DNA of 64,000 nt from contig NZ_BMJC01000002.1 of the NCBI RefSeq assembly GCF_014642875.1, forward strand, positions 1,116,001 to 1,180,000, in the 5' to 3' direction. The first letter of the stretch is position 1. Each line of letters begins with the position of its first letter. The stretch comes from Puia dinghuensis. Its GTDB lineage: Bacteria > Bacteroidota > Bacteroidia > Chitinophagales > Chitinophagaceae. Shown one piece after another: positions 53,542-63,103 of this stretch. The translations under genes and the position numbers were made by a program. The notes under the pieces are model-generated. The model saw only the letters and a list, made by a program, of their open reading frames with translations, ran no database searches and was not told the DNA's origin.

Positions 53542-54081
53542 TTAATCTTTTGAGAATATTTTCCACCAGGCTTTCCTCCCGAGAAAATCTCTCACCACTT
53601 TATCAGTCGACTCGCCCAGGGCCCTAGCAGCATTGTATGCAACAAGGTAACGTTTGTCGTGTCGATAGACGCGTAACAACTCCGTCACCCGGGGATCTTG
53701 AAAGTTGGGTAATAAATGCATAACATCTATCAAACTGTACTCGCTACCAATCTTTGGAAGCTCCGCCAAAACTATATCTACCATGCCCCTATCGTAGTTG
53801 ACCTGATAGATCGCATAAGCGACATTCACTTTCATATCCTGCTGGCATTTTTCCAGTAACGCGTATAATGCGGGCAACGCTTTCATTGAACGAATATGCC
53901 CCAACCCTCTGGCAGGCCAGGAGTCTCCAGAACTTAGCGCCTCTATCAGTTGGTCTTCAGCCAAAGCCCTCTCTTCGTGGGACAACCTATCAAGCAATTC
54001 CAAGGGGACGCCATCCTTGCGTTGCGGCCAGGTATTCGCATGTAAAAAATCGCGTTGGAATAGTTCCCAATTTTTTGTCAT
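53542..54081 (-). CDS. HEAT-repeat protein
   Basis: This 179-residue protein has no signal peptide. Helical HEAT/PBS-lyase-type repeats include MKALPALYALLEKCQQDMKVNVAYAIYQVN, LIDVMHLLPNFQDPRVTELLRVY and YLVAYNAARALGESTDKVV. HEAT scaffolds of this size in Bacteroidota often occur alone as immunity-like or adaptor proteins. The role is not clear. It lies convergent to the hipB/hipA remnant, and an AT-rich spacer follows. Confidence 0.7.
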   Translation of the reverse strand: MTKNWELFQRDFLHANTWPQRKDGVPLELLDRLSHEERALAEDQLIEALSSGDSWPARGLGHIRSMKALPALYALLEKCQQDMKVNVAYAIYQVNYDRGMVDIVLAELPKIGSEYSLIDVMHLLPNFQDPRVTELLRVYRHDKRYLVAYNAARALGESTDKVVRDFLGRKAWWKIFSKD

Positions 54082-54138
54082 AGTTTGTCAATTCGAGAAA
54101 GATAATAAAAAATTGCAGCAGCTTCCCAATTTATCCCG

Positions 54139-54188
54139 GAGTTCGATTGCTCGCAAGGCACCAACAAGAAAGCCGCTGAAAATCAGCG
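54139..54188 (+). repeat. tRNA-3'-end-like scar, copy 3, with hairpin
   Basis: A T-arm-like GGAGTTCGATTGCTCG (54139-54154) is followed by GCAAGGCACCA (ending 54163). Five bases later comes the hairpin AGCCGCTGAAAATCAGCG seen at the other scars. The arrangement imitates the 3' end of a tRNA with its CCA and terminator. No 5' half is present. Confidence 0.45.
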
Positions 54189-54257
54189 ATTTGGCTGCAA
54201 GGGGGAGCCAACGGTTATGAATATCTAAATTGATTTATATTTGGCCGAACCCTTACG

Positions 54258-55247
54258 ATGATGACGAAGTTTGTTCTATTCGTTTTATTGGCCTTTATGC
54301 TGGCAAGCTGCAATCGGGATTTGCATCTCAGAGATGTTGTTGTGACTAATCGATTGTATTCTCCCGACTCTAGTTATGTCGCTTTGATCTATTATATTGA
54401 TAACGGTGCTATGGGCAACAGCCGGTCAATGGCTAATGTTTTGATGGTCGGTGATACACTAGGGTCGCTTAATAAAGGCAAGCTGCCTTGCAAGGATTTG
54501 CCTCATAATTCGTGCTATTTCCCGGACCACTGGATTAACAGCAAAACGCTGCAGGTGACTTTGGAGGAGATATCTTTTGTAAAAGCAGGTTTGCCTTTTG
54601 ACTCCACGGCTATAAAAGTTAATGGAATTGATTGTAAGGTTGTTCCATATGACAATTCGTATGAGCGGGCTCCATTGATTAAACATCTTAGTTTCTCGGA
54701 TGACAGGAAAAAGATTCTTATAGTTTACCAATATACGGGCGATCTCAACATCTCCGCTATAAAATACGGAGATAAGCTTCCTAAGTATGGAAATCTGGTG
54801 ACGATTCCGGCGGGTAATGTCGATCCTATTCAGTATGCCACCTGGCATGGTGATGATATTGGTTTGTATATGAAGGATGCACGGATGTATGAACCTTCTG
54901 ATTATATTAATAAGGGGGTGGCTTATAAGGTTGATCTTGCCGATATCGGCCAGACAAAGATCCCTAGCGAGTCCGTGCTATATGCAGATCCCCGGATAGA
55001 TAATTTGCTTAAGGAGGAAGGAGTATCCACAAAAGGCGTCATTACTGAGAGTATATGGAATATGAGGGATAATAAAAGTGCATTCAACTACGAGTATGAA
55101 TATCGGGTGGCCGGACAGAGGTTCCGTTCTGGTTTTAGAATTTTTAGGGACTTTAAAGCCGGGGCGCAATATAAAGAGGGGGATTCGGTCGAAGTGTTGT
55201 ATGATCCAAAGGAGCCATTGATCCATACAGATAAGATTAGTCGATAA
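54258..55247 (+). CDS. Lipoprotein with DUF3592-like C-terminus
   Basis: This 329-residue lipoprotein has its lipid-accepting Cys at residue 18 (FMLASC). The N-terminal ~200 residues are beta-rich and unrecognised. The last ~60 (VITESIWNMRDNKSAFNYEYEYRVAGQRFRSGFRIF...YKEGDSVEVLYDPKEP) resemble a DUF3592 unit. It is visibly AT-richer than core genes and rich in TAT/GAT/ATT codons, which suggests acquisition. A terminator hairpin follows at 55282-55310. Confidence 0.65.
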   Translation: MMTKFVLFVLLAFMLASCNRDLHLRDVVVTNRLYSPDSSYVALIYYIDNGAMGNSRSMANVLMVGDTLGSLNKGKLPCKDLPHNSCYFPDHWINSKTLQVTLEEISFVKAGLPFDSTAIKVNGIDCKVVPYDNSYERAPLIKHLSFSDDRKKILIVYQYTGDLNISAIKYGDKLPKYGNLVTIPAGNVDPIQYATWHGDDIGLYMKDARMYEPSDYINKGVAYKVDLADIGQTKIPSESVLYADPRIDNLLKEEGVSTKGVITESIWNMRDNKSAFNYEYEYRVAGQRFRSGFRIFRDFKAGAQYKEGDSVEVLYDPKEPLIHTDKISR

Positions 55248-55281
55248 GACTTAAGCCGCTTCAGAAGTCTTGTAAAATAAT

Positions 55282-55310
55282 AAATGATCATCAGTCTTTG
55301 ATGATCATTT
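55282..55310 (+). terminator. Terminator-like hairpin after the lipoprotein gene
   Basis: AAATGATCATCA (55282-55293) and its exact complement (55299-55310) form a perfect 12-bp stem with loop GTCTT. The stem is AT-rich, with ATTTG following. Confidence 0.7.
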
Positions 55311-55443
55311 ATTTGCGGTTCAATTGTTGTTAGTTAAACACCATGCGCTAAACGTTACGTCACGCCAAAATAAACGGCCAGGGGGGTGGCAAAATACGGG
55401 GATTGTTGTACCGTTAGGGGCACGGAATGGCGCGGCTATTCCG

Positions 55444-56493
55444 TCACAGGATTGCCGATACTTTCCCGATCATATGATCTTCCGGCACAAAGCCCCAATA
55501 CCGGGAGTCTTGGGACCCATGGAGATTGTCGCCGATGACCCAATAGTAATCCATTTTGAAGGTATAGCTGGCTTCTTCGCGATCATTTAGATAGATCCTG
55601 CCATTCCTTATTTCGAGTTTGTTGCCTTCATAGGTGCGGATAACCCGTTCATAGACTGAGTAGTTGAGCGGCGTCAGGTGAAGCGTAGCGCCCTTCCGCG
55701 GTACCCATAGCGGGCCGTAGTTGTCCGTCGTCCAGTGATGTAATCGATCGTTCGGGAAAATTCCTGTGGTTGAGGAGTCTATATCCGGGATGATCTGTCG
55801 GGCAAAACCATCCTTTAGCATTTTTTCGCGGGCTTTCCAGGTCAGGAGCATATCGAATTCAGTCGGATTGCCGAGCGGGCGCACTTCATCAGCGCTCGTA
55901 ATATCGAGGCCGTACTGCGCCTTTATGGCCGTTTCGTCGAGGGGCTGTCCGTTGGTGACGACATGAAAATAGGTCTCCGACTCCGGCGGCCAGGCTTGTG
56001 CGCGTCCGTTGATATATACTACCTCATTACGCATCTCGAGTGTATCGCCCGCAGCGGCGATGCAGCGTTTGAGATAGGCTTCGCGCTTGTCCACGGGGCG
56101 GACCGAGAGCGGATATTGATCAGGGTTACCGAGAACAATTTGCCTGCCGGAATCGGAGTTTCCCGCGCCGAGCATGCGGATCACGTCATAATAGGGCTGA
56201 GCTGACTGGTACTCGGGTAAATCGATGACGGTGTCTCCCACGGGGAAATGGAACACGAGGATATCTCCTCGCTTGATAGGGTGATAGTTTAGCTTGTTTA
56301 CCAATATTTTACGCCCCAGGTGGATGGTTTTTTCCATGGACGTAGTGGGTACGTTGTATGCCCCTGTCACATATGTCCTGACCAGAAACCAAATGCCAAA
56401 AATAATGACCCCGACACTGATCGATATCAAAACGGCCAGTGACCGCTTTCGTGAAAATGCATGTTTCATAGAAAAATTTATTAAGCCTTCCAC
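55444..56493 (-). CDS. lepB: Type I signal peptidase
   Basis: This 349-residue protein, or 341 with ATG 56469, has an N-terminal membrane anchor (LAVLISISVGVIIFGIWFLV, about 19-38). The catalytic Ser52 sits in NVPTTSME, the catalytic Lys142 in REAYLKRCIAAAGD, and box E reads VIGDNLHGSQDSRYWGFVPEDHMIGK. A ~150-residue insertion between the boxes is usual in Bacteroidota signal peptidases. It cleaves secretory signal peptides at the inner membrane. As a core function beside orphan genes, it may mark the edge of an inserted segment. Confidence 0.93.
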   Translation of the reverse strand: MEGLINFSMKHAFSRKRSLAVLISISVGVIIFGIWFLVRTYVTGAYNVPTTSMEKTIHLGRKILVNKLNYHPIKRGDILVFHFPVGDTVIDLPEYQSAQPYYDVIRMLGAGNSDSGRQIVLGNPDQYPLSVRPVDKREAYLKRCIAAAGDTLEMRNEVVYINGRAQAWPPESETYFHVVTNGQPLDETAIKAQYGLDITSADEVRPLGNPTEFDMLLTWKAREKMLKDGFARQIIPDIDSSTTGIFPNDRLHHWTTDNYGPLWVPRKGATLHLTPLNYSVYERVIRTYEGNKLEIRNGRIYLNDREEASYTFKMDYYWVIGDNLHGSQDSRYWGFVPEDHMIGKVSAIL

Positions 56494-56594
56494 AACCTTG
56501 GGGGAAGATAGGAAAACCTATTTACTTATCGATCTCTTTTCGCCCGGTTTTGCTCAATCCCCCTTTGATGAATCTGTTCAATGAACCGGTAAGG

Positions 56595-56623
56595 GGAGGT
56601 GAGGGGATCCCAATCGAACCCCT
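56595..56623 (-). repeat. tmRNA-3'-end-like scar, copy 4
   Basis: GGAGGTGAGGGGA (56595-56607) and TCGAACCCCT (56614-56623) are both present in the ssrA end (63108-63130), separated here by a few extra bases. This is the most complete imitation of the ssrA T-arm and acceptor. Confidence 0.6.
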
Positions 56624-56668
56624 CGCGTCGCTTTTAGCACTGATTCAGCGTTTAAAACCTTAGACATC

Positions 56669-57931
56669 TCACTGCACTTCGATAGGCGCGATCCACCGGA
56701 ATGACCCCCATTCGAATACGAGTTTACCGTGCCGAGGATCGCCGGGAATGACAGATATCGTGAACTCTTCCACAGCTGTTGTGGCCACCTCACTGGTCAT
56801 CCTTGTTGTACCCAGGTTAAGTGAACCATTGTACTCTGTACCCCACTCTCCGCTTTGCTTGTTCACGATCAGATCAACTCCACTCGTATGTGGTGCGGTA
56901 AACAGTGTGTATGTGCCCGCGGGAACCTGCACACCACCCAGCTTAATTGGGGTTGTCGTCGTAAACTGAGTGGCCGCATTGGCTCCTGTTCTCCATACCC
57001 GGTCGTAAGGGATCACGTCTCCTAGCAGGATTCGTCCCCGCATTAGCGGCCTGCCATAATCAATGGTCAACGTGGCATTACCCATTTGCGTCCGGACGGT
57101 ATCCCGGACGCTTAACGACCTCACGCCGCCAGTTGCTGTCTCCTTTGCCTCAAAACCGGCAGCGATAGCTTTTACGTCGGGTGCTGTGGCCAGTCGTTTT
57201 ACCTCCACTTTGTAGGTAGTCCGGCCGCCCGAATAACTGAGCATGTCATCGCCGGAGTCCATCACGGCTTCGCCGGTTCCGGAAAGCCAGTCGTGTGCAA
57301 TCTCTACCTTGCCTTTCCCGACGGCAGTTACCGTGGCATGGCCCAACGGAAACCGGTCAAATTCCCGGTCAATATAAAACTGCCGCAACGGAACAGCACT
57401 GCCGGCCGCAAGCTTTGATGCCGCCGATTGCTTCAACGCCGCGGCAAAGTAAAGCTCATACAGACTATACATTTGCGGCACATGTGCCACTACCATGCTG
57501 CCGCCTGTTGGGAAATCCCGGTTCACCGTACCGGTGCTGTCTGTTTTTGAAAGGTGCACGTTGTTATGGGCGACATCGGCCACTACTGTCCGGTCCCGCT
57601 CGGCGGATGGTTCACTGGGGGTGTGAATTTCCATTTCCAGATGTCGTATGCTGCCATCGTCGTTCAGCTTAACCACGGTATGACGTATCCGAACCAGTGG
57701 AAAGCGATCCACTTCATCGGTTTCTAACGTATTGCCCTGGCGGATTATCGTCTCCACCGAAATCGTATCCTGCCCAAGCATCGTAAGAAAACCGTATCGT
57801 TTTGCCGGCGCCGTATGACAGGAAACCAGCAACATCAATGCACAAAGTAAAACGTAAAACCCGGCGGGCTTAGCCGGATCATAGCAGCTTGAGGAATCAA
57901 TTGTAGTATACATGGGATATAAATATGGCAA
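56669..57931 (-). CDS. DUF2911-containing lipoprotein
   Basis: This 420-residue protein, or 414 with ATG 57913, has a lipoprotein signal peptide (CALMLLVSC). The C-terminal ~140 residues are DUF2911 (GNATLTIDYGRPLMRGRILLGDVIPYDRVWRTGANAATQFTTTTPIKLGGVQVPAGTYTLFTAP). The N-terminal ~260 residues are unrecognised. DUF2911 proteins are common Bacteroidota envelope proteins of unknown function. It is divergent from the large surface protein gene, 188 bases apart. Confidence 0.85.
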   Translation of the reverse strand: MPYLYPMYTTIDSSSCYDPAKPAGFYVLLCALMLLVSCHTAPAKRYGFLTMLGQDTISVETIIRQGNTLETDEVDRFPLVRIRHTVVKLNDDGSIRHLEMEIHTPSEPSAERDRTVVADVAHNNVHLSKTDSTGTVNRDFPTGGSMVVAHVPQMYSLYELYFAAALKQSAASKLAAGSAVPLRQFYIDREFDRFPLGHATVTAVGKGKVEIAHDWLSGTGEAVMDSGDDMLSYSGGRTTYKVEVKRLATAPDVKAIAAGFEAKETATGGVRSLSVRDTVRTQMGNATLTIDYGRPLMRGRILLGDVIPYDRVWRTGANAATQFTTTTPIKLGGVQVPAGTYTLFTAPHTSGVDLIVNKQSGEWGTEYNGSLNLGTTRMTSEVATTAVEEFTISVIPGDPRHGKLVFEWGSFRWIAPIEVQ

Positions 57932-58059
57932 AAAGAATGGCCTGGCGCTAAAGCTAGCGGATTTCCAATCTCCCGACCCATCGCCAGCCTATTCAAGTTT
58001 GTTCAAGTTGAATCATCCCATATTTACGGACAGCCGGAGGGCCGGGGCGATGATGGGAT

Positions 58060-58079
58060 CCGCTGAAAATCAGCGGCTT
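58060..58079 (+). repeat. Hairpin of the scar family, copy 5
   Basis: CCGCTGAAAATCAGCGGCTT is the same hairpin as at 52862-52884 (19 bases identical). No ssrA-like stretch adjoins it here. It lies 41 bases before the large surface protein gene. Confidence 0.55.
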
Positions 58080-58119
58080 GAAGTAAACTGCCCCAATACG
58101 AGCGATTTGACCTATTTTC

Positions 58120-61100
58120 GTGGAACTCCTAAATCTTCCCCTGATGCGATTACCCCGTCCCGACACGCGCGTGCACGTTGTACTCCTGTTGCTGCTTATC
58201 CATATCTTATTTTGCCTTCCCGCGGCCGCACAGATGCGTCAGATCTATCTGGACACCGATTCCAGCAACTCCATAGAAAAGCTCAGCTTTTTTTCCCCCA
58301 ACGAGGGGTATGTAGCTTTTGATAATTGGATAGGTTATACCAACGATAGCGGCCACACCTTCACAAAGAGGTATATCCTCCTTAACAACGTCAATTACGG
58401 CCCTTATACCGACATCAATGTCACCTTTGGATACGAGATCAACGGAGTAAAAGCGTTCGACCGGAATAACCTGATCGTCTATGGCGACTATGGTCTTGTT
58501 CCAGCCATCCTCTCTTCCTCAGACGGCGGCAAATCCTTTACATTGGTCTTCTACTCTCAATTCAGCCCCGTGCAATTGCGTACCGGCATCACCGATGTCT
58601 CCTTCCCGCAAAACGACAATATCGGCTATGCTGTAGATGCAGACCGTATTCTCAAGACCACCGACAAAGGTCTGACCTGGACCGTCCTGACCAGCAACTT
58701 CTCCGGCAGCTATTTCAATCACATCGAGGCGGCAGACGATAACAACCTCATCGTCCTGAATACCGATATCGGGGACTACAGCAACTATGGCACCAGCCGC
58801 ATCCTCAAGACCTCCGATGGCGGTACTACCTGGTCGTTTGTTTCGCTACCGGCACTTCAGAACAGCTTTCTGACTTATGCCTACTTTCTGGATGCGAACA
58901 AAGGTTGGATAAGCATTACCGACGGAAGCTGGAACAAAAACATCTATGGCACGACAAATGGCGGAGCCACCTGGACCCAGCTCAACAACAGCAAGGCCAC
59001 CCCCTTCAATTGCGACAAAATGAGATTCCTCGATATCAACACCGGCTATGCGCTGGTAGCCCCGTACGAGGTGTACAAAACGGTCAACGGCGGAACGACC
59101 TGGGAGCCGCTGCCCAGAGATAATTCCTATACCTATCTTGGCTATACTAATAACGATCTCCAATGGCTATCCCCCAACCAGCTCTGGGCGGGCGGCGGTC
59201 ACGGCTTCCTGGAGATGAGCGCCAACGGCGGTGGAACCCCACTGCCCGCACCCTATTTCCTGGTCGATACCACCGGCGTCTTTTTTACCAATACCGTTAC
59301 GCTGACCAATTTATCGCGGCCAGGCTACCAATCTCAATGGATCGTCAACCATCAACCCGTAAGCACCGGCTACAATGCTACCTATACCCATGATGTTACC
59401 CGCAATTTCGACAGCATCCAGTTGGTCAACACTTCCGCCGGCATCTCGGATACGCTTACTGTCATCCAAAGTTTCTTCGTTCCTGTGTTCCCCAAACTCA
59501 CTTCCTTTTATCCTGCTACGGGTAGCACCGGCACGATGATCACGATCAAAGGGGTCGGATTTTCGGACGTCACCGGAGCATCCTTCGGCAATGTGCCCGC
59601 GACCTCGGTTAAGATCTATGGCGATACTATGGTAAGAGCCGTGGTGGGCGCCGGCGGCACCGGCAATGTCACCCTCAAAGACTTCCACGGCAGCTATTCC
59701 ATTCACGGCTTCACCTATTTTCAGCCTCCTGCTTCACCCGCGCCCGTCATCACGTCGGTGAACCCCACAGCCGGCCCCGTTGGCACTACCGTCACCATCA
59801 GCGGCAGCGGGTTTAGCGGCAACCCTGCCCAAAACAGCGTCTTCTTCGGCGGGGTGCCCGCAACCATACAATCGGCTTCCGCCGGCAGCATTGTATGTAC
59901 CGTCCCGGCTGGGGCTGTCTATGACAATATCGCCGTGCTCCGCCGTACGGATGGGCTCACCGGTACTTCCGCGCAACCCTTTAGTGTCAGTTTTGCCGAC
60001 AGCGCCTTTAACTTTACCCGCAACTCTTTCACACAAGCCTATACGACCAATAACCTTGCACCAAGATCAAAGTTGTCGGCGCGAGACCTCGACGGTGACG
60101 GCAAACCCGATCTGGTGGGCGTCTTTTGGTCTGGTCCGGCGGCATTCCGCAACATCAGCGGCAATGGGCATATCCGGTTCGCCCCGCAAGTTAATTTTGG
60201 CCAAAGGCCATATTATGCCGGGGGCAGAGATGTAGCGGGTGATCTCGACGGCGACGGATTACCGGACTATGTGGCGACATCCTACGACAATTATACCATC
60301 GCCTATCACAATACCAGCAGGCCGGGTGCGATCTCCTTCGACACGGGATTCAGGGTTCCAGTGGCCATCACTCCGGATATTTTTAATGATTATAACTATC
60401 AGGTCTTGGCGGCGACGCTGGCCGATCTCGACAATGACGGTCGCAATGATCTTCTCATGGCCAACAACGGGAACCCTGTAGGATCGAGTTTCATTTCAGT
60501 CGCAAGGAACACCAGTTCTCCGGGTTCCATTTCCTTTGGCCCCACACAGATCTTCCCGAACGGCCCAATGCCTTTTGTCCTGGCGGCCGGCGACCTCGAC
60601 GGAGACGGCTTCAGGGACGTCGTGACCCTGAATGATGGTTCGACTACCCAGTCGACCGTCAGCTGTTTCCGCAATACCTCCTCACCGGGCGCCATTTCTT
60701 TTGCCTTGCCTGTTACCCTCAACATGCCCGGCTTCAGCCTCGACTGGCCCAACATTTTCATTTCCGATTTCGACAGGGATGGCAAACCGGACATCGAGGT
60801 CACCGACATGAACTACCTGTACGTATTCCGAAATTCCAGCACGCCTGGAAACCTGAGCTTCGCCCCGGCACTGCAGATCTCCCTGAGCAACGATGGGCAA
60901 ATTTCCGCCATGGCGAATTTCACCGGTAGCTACCGGCCCGATATCATCGTAGGTTCGTCGACCATGCTCAGCTTTATGTGGTTCAAGAACCATTCTTCGC
61001 CCGGCGTGTTCAGCGTCGACAGCGTCATGCACTATTCATCCCTTACAGACAGAGCCTTTCAGGATCCTTCGATAGGCGACTTTGATCAGGACGGAAAGCC

Positions 61101-63042
61101 CGATTTGGCCGTTTTCTATAATTACAACAACTACAGTGTTTTTGACGTTCTTCGCAACACAGCCGGCGCCCATATACCGGCGACCATGTGCTCTACGGGC
61201 CCCTGGTTAAAACAGATGCAGGCGGACATACCCGGCAAGACGCACCAGTGGCAGGTGAACACCGGCAGCGGCTTCACCAATCTCACGGACAATGCCAATA
61301 TCTCCGGGTCGACCACGGGTACCCTCCAATTTATTCTACCGCCCCTGTCATGGCGCGGAAATCTTTACCGTTGCCTTGTCGACAGCTTTTACAGCAGCAC
61401 CTTCGTCCTGCAGCTGGATACGGTGATCGACCCGGGCGTAGCTATCACGGCGACAGACAGCGTCATTTGCTTTGGCAAGGCGGCTACCTTTTCCGCTACC
61501 GACACTTCTGATAATACGAACCATCTCTTCCAGTTCCAGGTAAATGGCCAGAATGTCAACTCCGGCTATCCGGATAATACGCTCACCAGCTACTCGCTGC
61601 ATGACGGGGACAAGGTGCGGGTCATCCTGTTATGGGCCGATATTTGCCAGGGCCAGCATGCCGATACCAGCCGGGCGATTACGGTTCACGTGAACGAATC
61701 CCCCGACTCTGTAACGATCAGCGCCTCCGATTCAGTGATCTGCAAAGGCAAGTCCGTTACGTTCACTGCCACGCCGGTGAATCCGGGCTCCAGTCCTTCT
61801 TATAACTGGCTGGTTAATGGCAGTGCACAGGGCGTCAATAGTCCGGTTTTCACCGGCTCGGGTCTCACGAGCGGCAGCAGGGTTGAGGTGTGGATGACCA
61901 GTTCAGCTGCCTGTCCCTGGCCTTTCACGGCCTATAGCAATGCCCTGACGATCACTGTACTTGACACGAGCGCTTTATATGTTTCGATAGCCGCAAGCGC
62001 GAATAACGTCTGCAAGGGCACGCCCATCACCTTCACGGCCACGGGGGCAAACGCGGGCACGACCACGGCCTATCAATGGCTGGTCAACGGGGTGGATAGC
62101 GGAAGCAATCAAAGGACCTTCCTGTCGTCTGGCCTGCATAACAATGACAAGGTACAATGTATGCTAACCAGCCCGGCTACCTGCCGGCAACAAAGCACAG
62201 CGAACAGCAACGTTGTGGTCATGACCATCAATGACGTCGTCGTCCCGACCGTGACCGTTGCCGCGTCCGACACCATCATCTGTCGCGGCCAGACCGTTAT
62301 CTTCACGGCAAATCCCACGGGAGAAGGCCTGTCCCCGGCTTATCAGTGGAATAAAAATAATCTCGCAACGGGAAACGGCACCTCCACCTATGCTGCCACT
62401 GGTCTTGCCAATGGCGACGCAATCACGGTCACGCTCACCAGCAGCGATGGTTGTGCCAGTCCGCAGAAGGTCACGAGTAAACTCCTTTCCATAACCGTTA
62501 ACCCCATTCCTACCATCACCATCACCAGCGACACCACGGTTGCACCCGGCGCCTCAGTGACGCTGACATCCGCGGTCTCGAACGGCGGGTCGAATCCTGG
62601 TTATCAGTGGCAGGATAGTACCAGGCTACACTCCTGGCAGAATATTCCCGGGAATCTGGGAAATTCGATCACCTACTCGCCTGTGGATAGCGGTGATGCT
62701 GTCAAATGTGAAGTCACCACGGGTGCCGGATGTTCGGGTACCAGCAACACCCTATCTTACCGCATAAAAAGCTCTCCGGCCGGCACATCGACGTCCGGCG
62801 ACTACAGGCAATATCCCAATCCTGTCAGGACAACCCTTTATATCGATAACCTGGATGCCGCAGACCCCATAACCGCTGTCAGCATTCTTAGCAATACCGG
62901 CAACATGATGCTCACAGTGAACATCCCGGGCAATCAAACAAAGATCGCCATTGCTGTCGCCGGCATCAATCCGGGAGAATATGTGGTTCGGGTGGACCGG
63001 AGATCCGGCAAAGCGGAATATTTCCTGATTTTGAAGCTTTGA
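58120..63042 (+). CDS. Giant T9SS surface protein with propeller, IPT/TIG, FG-GAP and Ig-like domains
   Basis: This 1640-residue protein has a signal peptide. ATG 58144 would give it directly (RLPRPDTRVHVVLLLLLIHILF, cleavage after AAA). Domains in order: a YCF48/BNR-type propeller with five SSDGGKSF / TDKGLTW / SDGGTTW / TNGGATW / VNGGTTW repeats (about 40-375); two IPT/TIG domains (about 460-545 and 545-620); FG-GAP/VCBS repeats with DLDGDGKPDLV-type calcium loops (about 640-1010); three or four Ig-like VTISASDSVICKGKSVTFTA repeats (about 1100-1530); and a C-terminal T9SS sorting domain (QYPNPVRTTLYIDN). No catalytic motif was seen; it is likely an adhesin or surface-display protein. Confidence 0.88.
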   Translation: MELLNLPLMRLPRPDTRVHVVLLLLLIHILFCLPAAAQMRQIYLDTDSSNSIEKLSFFSPNEGYVAFDNWIGYTNDSGHTFTKRYILLNNVNYGPYTDINVTFGYEINGVKAFDRNNLIVYGDYGLVPAILSSSDGGKSFTLVFYSQFSPVQLRTGITDVSFPQNDNIGYAVDADRILKTTDKGLTWTVLTSNFSGSYFNHIEAADDNNLIVLNTDIGDYSNYGTSRILKTSDGGTTWSFVSLPALQNSFLTYAYFLDANKGWISITDGSWNKNIYGTTNGGATWTQLNNSKATPFNCDKMRFLDINTGYALVAPYEVYKTVNGGTTWEPLPRDNSYTYLGYTNNDLQWLSPNQLWAGGGHGFLEMSANGGGTPLPAPYFLVDTTGVFFTNTVTLTNLSRPGYQSQWIVNHQPVSTGYNATYTHDVTRNFDSIQLVNTSAGISDTLTVIQSFFVPVFPKLTSFYPATGSTGTMITIKGVGFSDVTGASFGNVPATSVKIYGDTMVRAVVGAGGTGNVTLKDFHGSYSIHGFTYFQPPASPAPVITSVNPTAGPVGTTVTISGSGFSGNPAQNSVFFGGVPATIQSASAGSIVCTVPAGAVYDNIAVLRRTDGLTGTSAQPFSVSFADSAFNFTRNSFTQAYTTNNLAPRSKLSARDLDGDGKPDLVGVFWSGPAAFRNISGNGHIRFAPQVNFGQRPYYAGGRDVAGDLDGDGLPDYVATSYDNYTIAYHNTSRPGAISFDTGFRVPVAITPDIFNDYNYQVLAATLADLDNDGRNDLLMANNGNPVGSSFISVARNTSSPGSISFGPTQIFPNGPMPFVLAAGDLDGDGFRDVVTLNDGSTTQSTVSCFRNTSSPGAISFALPVTLNMPGFSLDWPNIFISDFDRDGKPDIEVTDMNYLYVFRNSSTPGNLSFAPALQISLSNDGQISAMANFTGSYRPDIIVGSSTMLSFMWFKNHSSPGVFSVDSVMHYSSLTDRAFQDPSIGDFDQDGKPDLAVFYNYNNYSVFDVLRNTAGAHIPATMCSTGPWLKQMQADIPGKTHQWQVNTGSGFTNLTDNANISGSTTGTLQFILPPLSWRGNLYRCLVDSFYSSTFVLQLDTVIDPGVAITATDSVICFGKAATFSATDTSDNTNHLFQFQVNGQNVNSGYPDNTLTSYSLHDGDKVRVILLWADICQGQHADTSRAITVHVNESPDSVTISASDSVICKGKSVTFTATPVNPGSSPSYNWLVNGSAQGVNSPVFTGSGLTSGSRVEVWMTSSAACPWPFTAYSNALTITVLDTSALYVSIAASANNVCKGTPITFTATGANAGTTTAYQWLVNGVDSGSNQRTFLSSGLHNNDKVQCMLTSPATCRQQSTANSNVVVMTINDVVVPTVTVAASDTIICRGQTVIFTANPTGEGLSPAYQWNKNNLATGNGTSTYAATGLANGDAITVTLTSSDGCASPQKVTSKLLSITVNPIPTITITSDTTVAPGASVTLTSAVSNGGSNPGYQWQDSTRLHSWQNIPGNLGNSITYSPVDSGDAVKCEVTTGAGCSGTSNTLSYRIKSSPAGTSTSGDYRQYPNPVRTTLYIDNLDAADPITAVSILSNTGNMMLTVNIPGNQTKIAIAVAGINPGEYVVRVDRRSGKAEYFLILKL

Positions 63043-63061
63043 TTTTCGACCGCTATCAACG

Positions 63062-63088
63062 AAAAAAGCCCCTGCCGGAGGCAGAGGC
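63062..63088 (-). terminator. Intrinsic terminator of ssrA
   Basis: On the minus strand GCCTCTGCC (63088-63080) pairs with GGCAGGGGC (63076-63068) around a 3-base loop, and six T follow. It lies 16 bases beyond the tmRNA CCA end. Confidence 0.9.
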
Positions 63089-63103
63089 CATCTTCTTTGT
63101 CAT

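Noticed and set aside
57912-58322. 136-residue frame across the start of the giant surface protein
   Set aside because: It overlaps the 5' end of the giant gene in another frame and has no signal peptide or domain.
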